Shown here in pieces: positions 22,910-33,078 of a stretch of 64,000 bases of DNA. This DNA comes from Megalonaias nervosa (taxonomy: Eukaryota; Mollusca; Bivalvia; Unionida; Unionidae): contig JAECUM010006648.1 in the NCBI GenBank assembly GCA_016617855.1, positions 1 through 64,000 of the forward strand, read 5' to 3'. A model generated the notes under the pieces. That model was not told the origin of the DNA, ran no database searches, and worked only from the letters and a program-made list of their open reading frames with translations. Numbering within the stretch: position 1 is the first letter of the stretch; the number at the start of each line of letters is the position of its first letter. The translations under genes and the position numbers were made by a program.

Positions 22910-23323
22910 ATGTCCAATTTTGATTTACTAGATGCTGCTAAAAAATTAAAAATAAAAAATTTTAGAGGAGTTTTCATGCGTGATCAATTACCGAAACAAC
23001 CAAATAATATTGAAACAGGTATTATTAATCTCGATGAAAATTCTGGTCCAGGCACGCATTGGGTCGGATATGCAATTGATCCACGTGGAATTATTTATTT
23101 TGATTCATATGGACTAGCTCCACCAAAAGAATTCTTAAAGTATATTAGTTGCTATCAAAGTATTCCAATATGGTATTCAACATTACCTACACAAACATTA
23201 ACCGATCCACCAATATGTGGTCGAGAAGTACTTAACGTACTTGATGCTATATCAAAATCAACAAAACCACCTCACAAAGTTGTACATGAATATACTACGA
23301 CGTCATATTTAAACAGACATTAG
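22910..23323 (+). CDS. adenain-like cysteine protease (maturation protease)
   Basis: 137 residues, starting 8 bp after the previous gene. A histidine lies in GTHWVGY (residue 45), an acidic residue in FDSYG (about residue 63) and the cysteine in PPICGREVL (about residue 104), matching the His-Asp-Cys order of adenovirus-type (C5) proteases. It is shorter than adenain (about 200 residues) because the region after the cysteine is compact. Such proteases mature the core and minor capsid proteins, here probably the neighbours on both sides. The frame is intact. Confidence 0.8.
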   Translation: MSNFDLLDAAKKLKIKNFRGVFMRDQLPKQPNNIETGIINLDENSGPGTHWVGYAIDPRGIIYFDSYGLAPPKEFLKYISCYQSIPIWYSTLPTQTLTDPPICGREVLNVLDAISKSTKPPHKVVHEYTTTSYLNRH

Positions 23324-23331
23324 TAAATATA

Positions 23332-24398
23332 ATGGTAGATATTTATGGAAGATCTTCTCGTGGTAAAGGTCATCAGCAAGTGATTTATCTAAATACGCAA
23401 CTCTCGATCAGCTCAGAAATGAAATTGATGATTTATTAAATATAACCAGTGTGGATCAAAACGAAGTAGTTGTTTTTCAGGATAAACAAGGACGATTAAA
23501 AACTAGTAATATACAACTACCAGATGTACTTATACGAGTTCCCACTGCGGCTGTTAATAATATAGTTACTTTCTCTGATCAGGGTAAAATACAAGATTCC
23601 GGTACGTCAGTCAGCGATTATATTAAGAAAGCTGGCGACGTATTTACAGGCGCTATTATCATGAATCAAAATAAAATTACAGATCTTGGAAACCCAACCG
23701 CAGATGCAGACGCCGCAACAAAGAAATATGTTGACGATCAAGAATCTAAGTACGTATTGACCAACGGTAGTATAATGCGCGCATTTCTCGATATGAATAA
23801 CAACGGCATTAATAATCTTAGAACACCAGAATATGATTTTGATGCTGCGACAAAGAAATACGTTGATGATAAGGAAGTTCCAATCAAGAATGAAATGACT
23901 ACACTAAAAACTGATTATGATAATCATGTACAATTTTTTAATAATCACGTAGAACTGTTCTTAAATTTTCGTAGAAATATAAACAAAACCGTCAAAGAAT
24001 TTTTTGGGGAACAACCAACCGTTGACATAAAACTCTCCGACGTTAACACGAAACTTAATGATATTGCCAGTGGAATACCTAATATTGTTCAAAAAACTAA
24101 TCTGATTAAAATTCCACACGGACAAATTAAAAATATCGTATATACAGTAGCATCAGGATCAACAATATGGGCATCGCAAAGTGAAACTCTCGAATATACC
24201 ACAGAAGTAACTGGGTTATACAGGTTATCTATGTACGGTTCGGAAATTACTGCGGCAACTTCATTATCACCAAATATATATCGTAATCCTCTATTGGTGA
24301 TGCTAACCAAGAATGTGAAAGAATTCTTTACGCTGATAACAACGGAAATACATCCGAGACGTTACTGGTGGTGCCTAGAATTCGTATCTGAAATTTAA
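23332..24398 (+). pseudogene. fibre-like protein with phage-type repeats, frameshifted
   Basis: The ATG at 23332 follows TAAATATA. A one-base loss near 23378 moves the frame, after which it is open to 24398 (about 355 codons). Residues 80-150 hold two repeats of the form ITDLGNPTADADAATKKYVDD and INNLRTPEYDFDAATKKYVDD. These are typical of trimeric phage tail-fibre stalks. The stretch after 170 has coiled-coil character and the last 110 residues are beta-rich, as in a receptor-binding head. The last 30 codons may be shifted once more near 24295, because another frame ends at almost the same place with a more polar sequence. It presumably forms the host-binding spike of the particle. Confidence 0.72.
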
Positions 24399-24419
24399 TT
24401 AAATGACGTTGTTAGTATA

Positions 24420-24956
24420 ATGGATCAACCTCAGTCTTGCATTGACGTTCAACGTTACAGATGCAATCAAATATATGAGCGTCTCACTAAACTAAATAAT
24501 TTTATCGACTATTATAACACGAAGATAAAAAAATACAAAAGGCGTATAGTTGTTATCGATGTAGTTGTTTACTCGGTTTCTGCTGTTATTACTGGAACAG
24601 GATTATTATTATCAACATTGACGATGACAGCACCTACTGTTATAACCATTATTGTTTCAGCATCAACGACTATTGCTGGAGTTCTCGGTATTATAACCAA
24701 AAAGATACATACTTGTACAAATGCTAAATTGCACGATTATATGATTAAATTACACACAGTGGCAGAGGCATGTTCTAAATTATCTTTATATATTTCTTCG
24801 TGTGTTAGTGATGGTGAAATATCTGATACTGAATTCGCGATGATGATGAAAACTTATGATGACGCTTTTAAGGTGATCGCTAATGATTTTAACGAATTAA
24901 ATAACAACAATAATAATAATGACAGACAGGGAGTTACTTCAGCAGATCGTTACTAA
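24420..24956 (+). CDS. small membrane protein, unknown function
   Basis: 178 residues, ATG after GTTAGTATA. An N-terminal Cys-containing helix (residues 1-35) precedes a Lys/Arg patch (KKYKRR) and two hydrophobic stretches at about 43-67 and 70-92 joined by a Thr-Ala-Pro turn, a likely membrane hairpin. The C-terminal 85 residues are helical and end in an Asn run coded by an AAT microsatellite. The last 38 bp overlap the start of the next gene. It could be a virion or host membrane component. I do not recognise a family. Confidence 0.65.
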   Translation: MDQPQSCIDVQRYRCNQIYERLTKLNNFIDYYNTKIKKYKRRIVVIDVVVYSVSAVITGTGLLLSTLTMTAPTVITIIVSASTTIAGVLGIITKKIHTCTNAKLHDYMIKLHTVAEACSKLSLYISSCVSDGEISDTEFAMMMKTYDDAFKVIANDFNELNNNNNNNDRQGVTSADRY

Positions 24957-26423
24957 TACAACTCCGTCAAAAACTACTATGATATCGTTAAGTTCGACCA
25001 ATCCTGAGTTTAGTGTCAATTTTCCAATCGCAATTCCTGCAAAAGAAATAGCATTAGCACAATTGCGAGTTTATTATAGCTGGCCCAATATTAGATCAAA
25101 ACCATTTGGTGGACTACAGCCAAATAATTCATTAATATTCGCTAATAAGAATAAGCCTGACGGAACTCCTGATTGGCAAGTAGTTTCTATTCCAACGGGC
25201 AGTTATCAAATAGAACAGATTAATGATGAGTTCCAACGCAGAATTAAATCTATTACAGGAAAAGAATCAAAATAGCAATTACTGTCTACGAACCAACACT
25301 ATCTGCGGTTATTGAAATAAATTCCCCTGATTATTCTGTAGATATTTATCAAAGTTCGATTAGATCAGTATTAGGTTGGCCTGAAGATCCACCGGTTTAT
25401 CAAGGACCACCAGAACCACAGAGATCTGATTTTGTCATAGATGTTAAAAAATTTATAAAACCTCCAGAATATAGAACAGAAAAAAATACTTACCCATGGC
25501 GACGATATTTTGGTGATGGAGTTATACATTATATAGATAAAACAGAAACCCATTTTACAAAAATAGTTGATGGTAAAAAAGGTAAAATAATAGTACTTGA
25601 TGTTGATGAAATAAATTCATATGCTAGTACAATTAAGTCTGAACACGGACGTATACTTAATTATCTAAGAAATTTATTTTCCAGCATTAGCACTTCTTAC
25701 AACGATGACTTAAAAAATCAAATAATTGAAGCAATACAACATTTGAATCAAGTTGCTTCTGACCTAGAGTTCATGAATGATATTATTGTTAACAGAGAAA
25801 AAAAATTAGTGAACATAGCAGCAGATAAACGCTATAGAGGGTTGTATATAGTTAATGAAGACGGTCCATCTCAGGTTGTTAAACTAAATCTTCTGTTCAC
25901 AACAGTATTTCTAAAACATTTCGGAATTACGCGAGAACAACTATCAACATTTATAATTCCTGGATTTAACTCTGAAGAGCTAAAGAAATCAGTTAATGAT
26001 CTTATTGATGAACAATTTAAAAGAATATGTAATTCATGGAAAAAATTAATACCTACACCAAATATTCTTAAACACAATAATGATCCACACGGTGGAGGTC
26101 GCCATATCTCACCTGGTATTGTTAATATAACAACAACAATTGCAGTCAATCTGGTATGTGACGTAATTGATGATAGTTATCAAGTAGATCTTTCAAAATC
26201 TAATCACCGCAGTGGCATTGCGGAACAGGGGTATATACTATATTCATTTAGCCCTAAAGACCCACCCGGTTGGTTAATTGTGTCTGAACCAATTAACCCC
26301 GTGTACCTGCGAGTTCATAATCCATTTCTGACAAGAATAAATTTCAAACTCACTGACCAGGCAGGAAATATTTTGGATCTAAGACAAGAATCTCTTAATA
26401 TTAATTTGTATATACGCTCGTAG
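24919..26423 (+). pseudogene. penton/minor capsid candidate, one frameshift
   Basis: The frame from ATG 24919 runs to a TAG at 25273-25275 beside an AAAA run. One base earlier or later, the frame opens again at about 25272 and stays open to 26423 (about 500 codons in all). N-terminal features are SVNFPIAIPAKEIALAQLRVYY and IPTGSYQIEQINDEFQRRI, and the C-terminus has FKLTDQAGNILDL...IRS. I know these as signatures of a structural protein that repeatedly accompanies Polinton-type capsid genes, often proposed as penton or minor capsid. The middle (residues 200-300) is helical. Its place at the end of the virion module fits. Confidence 0.7.
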
Positions 26424-27192
26424 AACGTCTGATTAAATATTTCCTAATATAATAAGGGAAAAAATAATCTGATTCTGAAATAATATATTTTTTTTTACTG
26501 ATTTTTCTTTATCTGATGGGCAGTTTACTAATCAAAATCATTAAAATCTGATTTCTATGATTAAAGCAATTGTATATATAATAAAGCGAGATAACTCGGC
26601 TATCTCTCTCTGCAGTAAATTGAGTGATTATTTCCCTTACTATTATGTTCGATTTACAGACAATAAATACTTCTTGTTTTTCGTTAATTATTTAGTGAAT
26701 TATTTCTTTTTATGTAGGTGATTAGCTGTTAGTAAAGCATCAATTTGTAACAGAGAGGAATATTGATGCATCTTTTAACTCTGATAATCTTAAATTCATG
26801 TCGGTTTATACGAGTACGTAAAGTTATTTTTAGCTATAACATATATTTGACCTTAACGAACGATAACTCTTACAAAAAAAATGTAATGTGCGATTATTTT
26901 ATACAGTATATATAAATAATGTTTGTAAATTAAGTAAATATACGCTACAGTTGTATAATAATTGTGATTTTATTCAGTATATTGGTCGTACGTAATTTGT
27001 CTGTTTATTCAGTGTTGGGTTAACTACATAATAATTTTAAAACGTCTATATGTATGAATCGGAAAATGGCTCAGTGGTATAGTTGTTGCAACTATGATAC
27101 TGACGACCGTGGTTCGATTCCTGTGGCTGACGAGTGTCGACAGTATTCGGAACGATGCTATTTTATTTTAAAGAAATAATTATTATATATAT
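26424..27192. other. intergenic spacer inside copy 2
   Basis: The longest non-coding gap of the element, AT-rich, separating the virion module from the genome module. Apart from the tRNA-like sequence listed next and a short hairpin near 26585-26610 (CGAGATAACTCGG, CTATCTCTC), I see nothing in it. Confidence 0.6.
27060..27130 (+). other. tRNA-like sequence, copy a
   Basis: A Pol III A box (TGGCTCAGTGG at 27067-27077) and a good B box (GGTTCGATTCC at 27111-27121) are 33 bp apart, as in a tRNA. The T stem pairs poorly and no clean anticodon stem forms, so it is tRNA-like and not a normal tRNA gene. A related sequence lies on the minus strand at 34813-34905. Confidence 0.55.
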
Positions 27193-27596
27193 ATGAACCA
27201 AGAAAACATTAACGATATTATTTCTGCTATTAAAAAATTAAAACATAACGGAATAAATCTATCTGATAATCTCGATCCTGAAAAATATTATGTGATTATG
27301 AAATATTAAAACAAAGAAAAATTGACAATAAATACACATTACCATCCAATTATAAATTTGTAAAATCAATTTATCAGTCTATGTTAGAATCCTTGGCGGT
27401 GGTAAATGAAAAACAGGTAAAGCTATTTGCGCCTCTTGCACGTTCGATCGAAAATATCAGATCCGAATTGTCTCGTGAATACGAGAAAAAGAAGATCGTG
27501 GATAATCGTATAATGCAATTAAGAAAAATTATGTTATTTGATTCTGTCAAAAGTGAGAGTGACACTGAGAGTAGCGACGGTGAAGGTAAAATATAA
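27193..27596 (+). pseudogene. element protein of unknown function
   Basis: The ATG follows TTATTATATATAT. The first 38 codons (MNQENINDIISAIKKL) end at a stop. The rest continues in another frame from about 27300 to 27596 (YTLPSNYKFVK, QVKLFAPLARSIENIRSELS) and ends in an acidic Ser/Asp/Glu tail (SESDTESSDGEG). The relative at 17599-17993 shows the same plan, supporting it as a real conserved protein of about 130 residues. Acidic tails occur in chaperones and DNA mimics, but no function can be assigned. Confidence 0.65.
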
Positions 27597-27637
27597 AGTC
27601 AAAAACTATATACAATTTATTTATTAAGAGTACAGAA

Positions 27638-28213
27638 TTAGATATATTCAAATATTATCCGCTGATCGTATTTTATTGAATATGCTGATTTGTATAATTT
27701 ATCTGCAATATGTTTTACTGATTGTGGGTGTATGCTAAAATATTTTGCAGCCGCATTAATTGATGGAAAAGTTATTTCCTGTTCTGTTTCTGTATTTATG
27801 GATTTAATAGATCTTCTTGCAAACTTTTTACATTTTCCAGTATTTCCGCGTGTAGCATTCTGACTAGGTGTAATAGCTTGCAGGTTAGATAACCGATTAT
27901 TTTTGGGATCTCCATCAATGTGATCAACTACAAGTCTATTTTCAACTACTCCATGAAAACATTCGAATATGAATTTATGTGAGTAATAATTTTTATTTTT
28001 CCCAGTATTAAACTTAAAATAACCAGTATTATTAATATTACCGACTGGTTTTTTCAATCTACAGTTTCTGATCACACCATCTCGAGACGCTTCATAATTT
28101 TTTATTATGGGATGTTTCACAAATTCGTATTTATTACGAAATGCTTTTTTTCTTAATTCTCTTATAATATCGTTGTCGATCATTTCATCATAAGTCTGAT
28201 TTGTCTGAGTCAT
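27638..28213 (-). CDS. HNH nuclease with NUMOD repeat (homing-endonuclease-like)
   Basis: 191 residues, intact. After a 35-residue helical leader, EASRDGVIRNCRLKKPVG and YYSHKFIFECF match the N-terminal strand region of HNH_3-type nucleases. The HNH core is VVDHIDGDPKNNRLSNLQAI (residues 98-117). The C-terminal 60 residues have a NUMOD1-like DNA-binding repeat (FPSINAAAKYFSIHPQSVKHI). Such enzymes cut DNA at specific sites and are often selfish cargo in viruses and introns. It is convergent with the previous gene and next to the zinc ribbon gene in the same direction. The start follows ATTATATAAA. Confidence 0.82.
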   Translation of the reverse strand: MTQTNQTYDEMIDNDIIRELRKKAFRNKYEFVKHPIIKNYEASRDGVIRNCRLKKPVGNINNTGYFKFNTGKNKNYYSHKFIFECFHGVVENRLVVDHIDGDPKNNRLSNLQAITPSQNATRGNTGKCKKFARRSIKSINTETEQEITFPSINAAAKYFSIHPQSVKHIADKLYKSAYSIKYDQRIIFEYI

Positions 28214-28271
28214 TTTATATAATAATATTATTTGTCTAAATCATTATTTTGAAATCTGACCAGATAATCTT

Positions 28272-28541
28272 CTACGGTTTGTATAGGAGATTTACCTGGC
28301 GATGTATTATTTTTTTGTCATAATATCGTTTTAATTCTCTATATTTTTTTCCGCCACATTTTAGACACAATTGAGTTTTTCCCCTCACTCCAACACCACA
28401 CTGAATACACGGTATTGGTCCTGTACTTCCATTTTTGATACTCTGTGTATGATTTCCGCAGTATTTGTTCACGCACGGTTTATTACAAAGAGAAGTATAT
28501 CCAATTCTGAGCCAAGTACATTTGTTCTTTGTTTCAAGCAT
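28272..28541 (-). CDS. small zinc ribbon protein
   Basis: 89 residues. Two cysteine-rich modules: CTW...LCNKPCVNKYCGNH (residues 8-31) and PCIQCGV...LCLKCGGKKYREL (44-69), the second a four-cysteine ribbon. The last 15 codons are in a shifted frame relative to the copy at 15277-15566 because of an A7 run, so the native tail is probably lost. The promoter gap to the divergent polymerase gene is only 46 bp. Likely a DNA- or protein-binding factor; I do not recognise a named family. Confidence 0.65.
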   Translation of the reverse strand: MLETKNKCTWLRIGYTSLCNKPCVNKYCGNHTQSIKNGSTGPIPCIQCGVGVRGKTQLCLKCGGKKYRELKRYYDKKIIHRQVNLLYKP

Positions 28542-28587
28542 TATATATATATACTAAAATTTTAATTTAAATACTTGTCTTAATTAT

Positions 28588-31500
28588 ATGAACGAATTAT
28601 CGGCAATTGAACCTTCCCATGCTAGATTTGATCTTGACAGACTATCAGAATATAAATATAGTACTTTGATGCAAGATCTGGCATTAACGGATGAGGATGT
28701 AACCGATCGTATTCGTGAAGCAAAAAATGAATTTCGTGACGATGGCGCTGCTCATGTATGGTCAACATTCAGAGTCGGAAATGTTACTAATATGATGAAT
28801 GACAAACGAGGAAAAGTAATTATTAATCACCTTGATGATCAAAAATATTTTATTTTAATAAAATTTATTGTAAATACAGAAGAAGATATTTGGATTATTC
28901 GTGACAAGCGCGATCCAGTACACATACAATCAGGAAATAATATTGTTCTCTTAAATAATAAATCTAAACCCGGAATACTGACTGGTATTGATAAGATATA
29001 TTATGAACGGAGCTACCCAGTTACTGCAGTCGTATATGCAATATATCCGCTTAATAATAAACCTGACGTCGGGGATCTAAAGCCTATGAAACTGTCAGAG
29101 TCAAGAATAAACTGTGTAGCTGAACGAGTTACAGAACATTTTACAAACGCGATGCGTGGTAATGGTTTAACAGATTTACGACGTAAAAAAATAAATACAT
29201 GGGCAGAATCAGTTAAAGATACCGGAGCGTCTATCAAAGATGTCGCTGAACTAGAAAAGAAATTAAGATTTCCAATAACGGTAAAAACGCTGAAGGGAGA
29301 GATTTTATATAAACCAAAATACACAAAAAATGGAGCTCCAATAGATATTATTGATCATAATTCGCACGCATGGACCTCAGCAGTAACAATATTTCCACGA
29401 GATAGAAAAGTTAAAGTTTATGATGGTCATATATTTGATTTTATCAAAAATATCAGTAAAAGTGACCCTGTGTCCGTTTGGTTATTTCAAAATTCAGAAT
29501 ATGATCATTACGATTAGTTTGTACGGCCTAATGGTGACATTTACCGTAGAGAATCTCTTAATGTAGAAATGGAAAATCTTGCGCTGAAGTATACTTCAGA
29601 CGATGTCAAAGTTAGACAATTATTAAATAATTGTTTTACAGTTCCATCCGTAGCGGCTCATTTCGCTCAGGAGAAAAAATTATGGAAACCAACACGATCG
29701 GAATTTCTTGAAGATATTCATAAAAGTTGCGTAGAATATGGACACGGAGGATTATGGAATACTAAATACAACTATAGTGACGTTATATCCGTCGATATGG
29801 TAGCATGTTATCCTGGAAGTTTTCTTGGATACGGAGAATGCTCTAAATACTTTAAGAGATTCGGACATCCATCACACGAAATGACCAGGGTTGCAATAAA
29901 CGGACATTTACCAGATTTTGATTTAACAGGATTTGCTCATGTAGAATCATTCGAATTTGCAGAAAATCTCCATCCGATTACTTATACTTGGTTTGGAAGA
30001 CATTTTTCAGAAAAATGTTGAGTTCCAATAGTACTATTGCGATATATGCTTGATGTTGGAATTTTAATATCTTTACAGGTGAGCGAGGCCATTATATCAT
30101 ATAGTCCACAGAAACAAATTTGGTTACCAGAACCAAATAGATTTAATATTGATGATGCCAGGAAAGAATTTCCTGATCTTAATGAAGATGATATTATTAA
30201 AATTACTAATAATATATGTAAATGCAGAGACGAGCATGATGAGAAACTTGCAAAAGATCTTGGTAGAAAGATAATTGGTAAATTTACTCAAGGAGGAGCC
30301 TATGATCATAAAAGACATTGTACAAGATTAATTATGGACGATGCTGAACTCGATTTTATAATTGCTGATACAACAGAAAAAAACATTTATAAATCGGAGT
30401 AATGCTTATTTGTCAGACGGAACCAAACTAGGTACAATTGTGAGTTATCTTGATGGTGACTCACCGCAGTTTACTCATTTAAGATCATCTATGTTGGCAT
30501 ATGTTTCTATAAATCTACTGTCTATGATAAACAGATTTTCTCGTGATGTTGTCAGAGTCGCCACGGATTCGTTTTATATAAATAAAAAATATACGGATTT
30601 ATTAAAACCGCTACTTGGTAATGGTGAATGGGGGTCATGGAGAATAAAACAAGAAAATATACTTAGTTATTCTGAATCTGCCGACGTTGAAATTAAGGAA
30701 ATATATCACAAAAATAATAAACTATCAAAGTCATCAGCACCATCTGTATATGATCCTGTGGCTAGACATAAGACTGTTTATCTTAATGGGTGTGGAGGTC
30801 AGGTAAAACAACTCGTGTGATTAAATTATTCATGAATAATAATTCGGATATAATTGTTTTGACACCGACACATAAACTCGCCAGAGAAATAAAAGAGCGA
30901 GGAGTAAAATCGTGTACATATCATAGTTTCTTTAGATGGTGCGGAGACACATGGACTCCATCGCGGATGGGTGAAAAAATATATACCTAAATATATTATA
31001 TGGGACGAGATATGCACGGTGTCGTTAGAAATATTAAAAACATTTCTTGAATGGTTATTGACGAAGTATACTGCTATAATAATGTGTGGTGATCATGGTC
31101 AACCACCACCTTTTATTGGACAGTCTCCACATGAATGGCTGAAGAATAACGTAGATTATTACGAGGAAATAAATGATGACTATAGAGCTATTGATGAACC
31201 GCTGAAGGAGTTTAAAAGGTTAATCAGACTACAGCCGGATAAAATACAATGTGAAATAATGCGAGGAGTAATTCCAGAGACTTCTATGAATGATTTTCTA
31301 AATTTATGGAATCCCGCTGATTTAATAGTTGCAAGTAGAAAGATAGTTCGTGATGAACTACAGAATAAATTATTTATGTTACATAAAGAAAAGTTTTTAG
31401 ATCTACCTGTACCTTTGTGTTATCGCCTAGCAGATACTCGACGACAGAATATTGATGTTGAAATTCCTGGTGGAGACACTGAAAATGTCCGAGTACAGAA

Positions 31501-31825
31501 TCTCGTCTTGAATGATATTGTTTTAGTAGATATTAATGTCGTTAAGAATGCGCTGAATATGAATAATTCACCGTGGACGTTAGAATATGCTATAACTATT
31601 CACTCATCACAGGGGTTAACTATTTCTGATACAAATATCTGGATTATAGATGATCGGATCGAATGGTCAAATTTAGTCTATCTCGCAGTTTCTAGAGTCA
31701 GAAGAATATCTCAACTACATAGGGTTATTATTAATTTCATAGAAAATAATGATCAGACTGTTAGCAATGACGTAATAAGAAAAAAACTATCTGGTTATAA
31801 GCAATGTGACAAAAAAAAAAAATAA
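28588..31825 (+). pseudogene. family B DNA polymerase fused to SF1 helicase, broken
   Basis: About 1,080 codons in one direction. The first ~300 residues are a domain I cannot name. Polymerase motifs follow: DVISVDMVACYPGS (motif A, about 29786), GRKIIGKFTQGGAYDH (motif B region, about 30263) and RVATDSFYI (motif C, about 30553). With no stop, the same frame passes from the polymerase into SAPSVYDPVARHK and the helicase P-loop (about 30790). Then come WDE (Walker B), GDHGQPPPF (motif III), ITIHSSQGLT and VYLAVSRVRR (motifs V-VI), typical of Pif1/RecD-like enzymes. Damage: TAG at 29515, TGA at 30019, a 25-bp insertion at 30373-30397, a one-base loss in the P-loop near 30802 and a shift near 30975. 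It would replicate the element by protein priming, with built-in unwinding. Confidence 0.85.
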
Positions 31826-32126
31826 GCGTGACTTTGATATTGATACTGAATTTATTATTAAACTAAAAACACAACAGAATAATAATTGTGCAAGTTGTAA
31901 CTGTAATATGTTGTGGCAATATTCGAATAATAATCCAAGACAATTTACCGTAGATAGAATTAATAGTGATCTTGGTCATGCACGTGATAATGTGATGCTG
32001 ACCTGTCTCGAGTGTAATCGACGTCGGGGCGCTGGACGCCCTGGTTCTGGTTATGTAATTGTATGTGGTGGTAATTGTGTGTCTTCAGGGATTACCTGTA
32101 ATTGTTCACGTACAAATCCACGTTGA
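31806..32126 (+). CDS. HNH domain, probably the C-terminus of the helicase protein
   Basis: 107 codons with CASCNCNM and, 30 residues later, a core of the form FTVDRINSD...NVMLTCLECNRRRG, an HNH/zinc-knuckle arrangement. There is no ATG. The frame opens only with GTG or CTG codons after two stops, and it overlaps the helicase end in a 12-A run. The broken copy 1 has the same layout with an 8-A run. A homopolymer slip therefore probably separates what was one polypeptide, or the run is used for frameshifting. The last 25 codons overlap the integrase end on the other strand. Confidence 0.6.
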   Translation: MTKKKNKRDFDIDTEFIIKLKTQQNNNCASCNCNMLWQYSNNNPRQFTVDRINSDLGHARDNVMLTCLECNRRRGAGRPGSGYVIVCGGNCVSSGITCNCSRTNPR

Positions 32127-33062
32127 GGTGCGGTAGAATCTAGTCTGTAGATTGGAGGTCTACCAGTGGATCTAACCACACTAGAAATTGTATGTGTAGT
32201 CACGCTCCAGATAGGATCAGTTGTTCTTTTTTTTACCACCTTCAAGTTCGCCAGGTTCATATAAATATCTTACAGTTACATTACCTAATACTGGTTGAGG
32301 TTGATGTCTGTCATTACTACGGGGTATATATATTTTTGTGATCGCAATAGAAGGTTTCATGGAAGTTGAACGAGTAATTTCGTTATTTAATGCAGCTATC
32401 ACATTTGGTAACCTTGCAACCCATTCACGAGATCTCTCACCGGATTTAAAGTCAGTAGATATTTCTTTTGCATATTGGTATCCTAATAACCGCTCGGCAA
32501 GTGTTCGATTAAATCGTTCAACAATTGCCTGATCACGATGAATTTCAGTATGTCCTCGTCTGATTTTAACGTTATGTTTCTTCATTAACGATAATACTAC
32601 TCCAAGAAATTCTTTGCCAGGATCAACCTGTAATAACTGTGGCCATCGTAGACCACCTTGTGGTCCAGATCCTCGCTGATAAATTCGCTCAAACGCAGAT
32701 GAAACTTCAGACGCTGTCTTTGTTGATAATGGTTCAGCTTCTTTATATCTACTTGCAACGTCAATGACAGTTAATGCGTATTTGTATGTGCGCAATCCGC
32801 TAGCGGATCGATGACGTTTACCTATTTTAATGGTATCGTGTGGTAAATATAAAATATCTGCTTGATGAACCTCATTAGGGACGCTGACATCAAAATGTGC
32901 ATATTGAATATTTTTAGGTGGACGTAGATAGATTTGCCATATTGCCTGTCGTGCTAACCACGCTGCAGCAACAGAACGTGAGACTTTTGCTGCTTCAGAT
33001 AATTTAGTAATAGCTGATTTACCTCTCCAATATCCTCTTGGGCTATAATAAATGGATTCCAT
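32051..33062 (-). pseudogene. retroviral-type integrase, one frameshift
   Basis: The ATG at 33062 follows AACTATTATA. A 281-codon frame ends at 32217 in a T-rich run (A-rich on the coding strand), and the C-terminal ~60 residues continue in another frame to 32051. A helical N-terminal domain (GKSAITKLSEAAKVSRSVAA) precedes the catalytic core. The acidic residues lie in VHQADILYLP, QVDPGKEFLG and AIVERFNRTL, giving a D,D(35)E-like fold. The C-terminal part (IWSVTTHTISSVV...GFVREQLQVIP) is the DNA-binding tail. It joins the linear element DNA to the host chromosome. Confidence 0.85.
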
Positions 33063-33078
33063 TATAATAGTTATATAA

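Noticed and set aside
27060..27130. Functional tRNA gene
   Set aside because: A and B boxes are good, but the T stem has only about two pairs and no proper anticodon stem forms.
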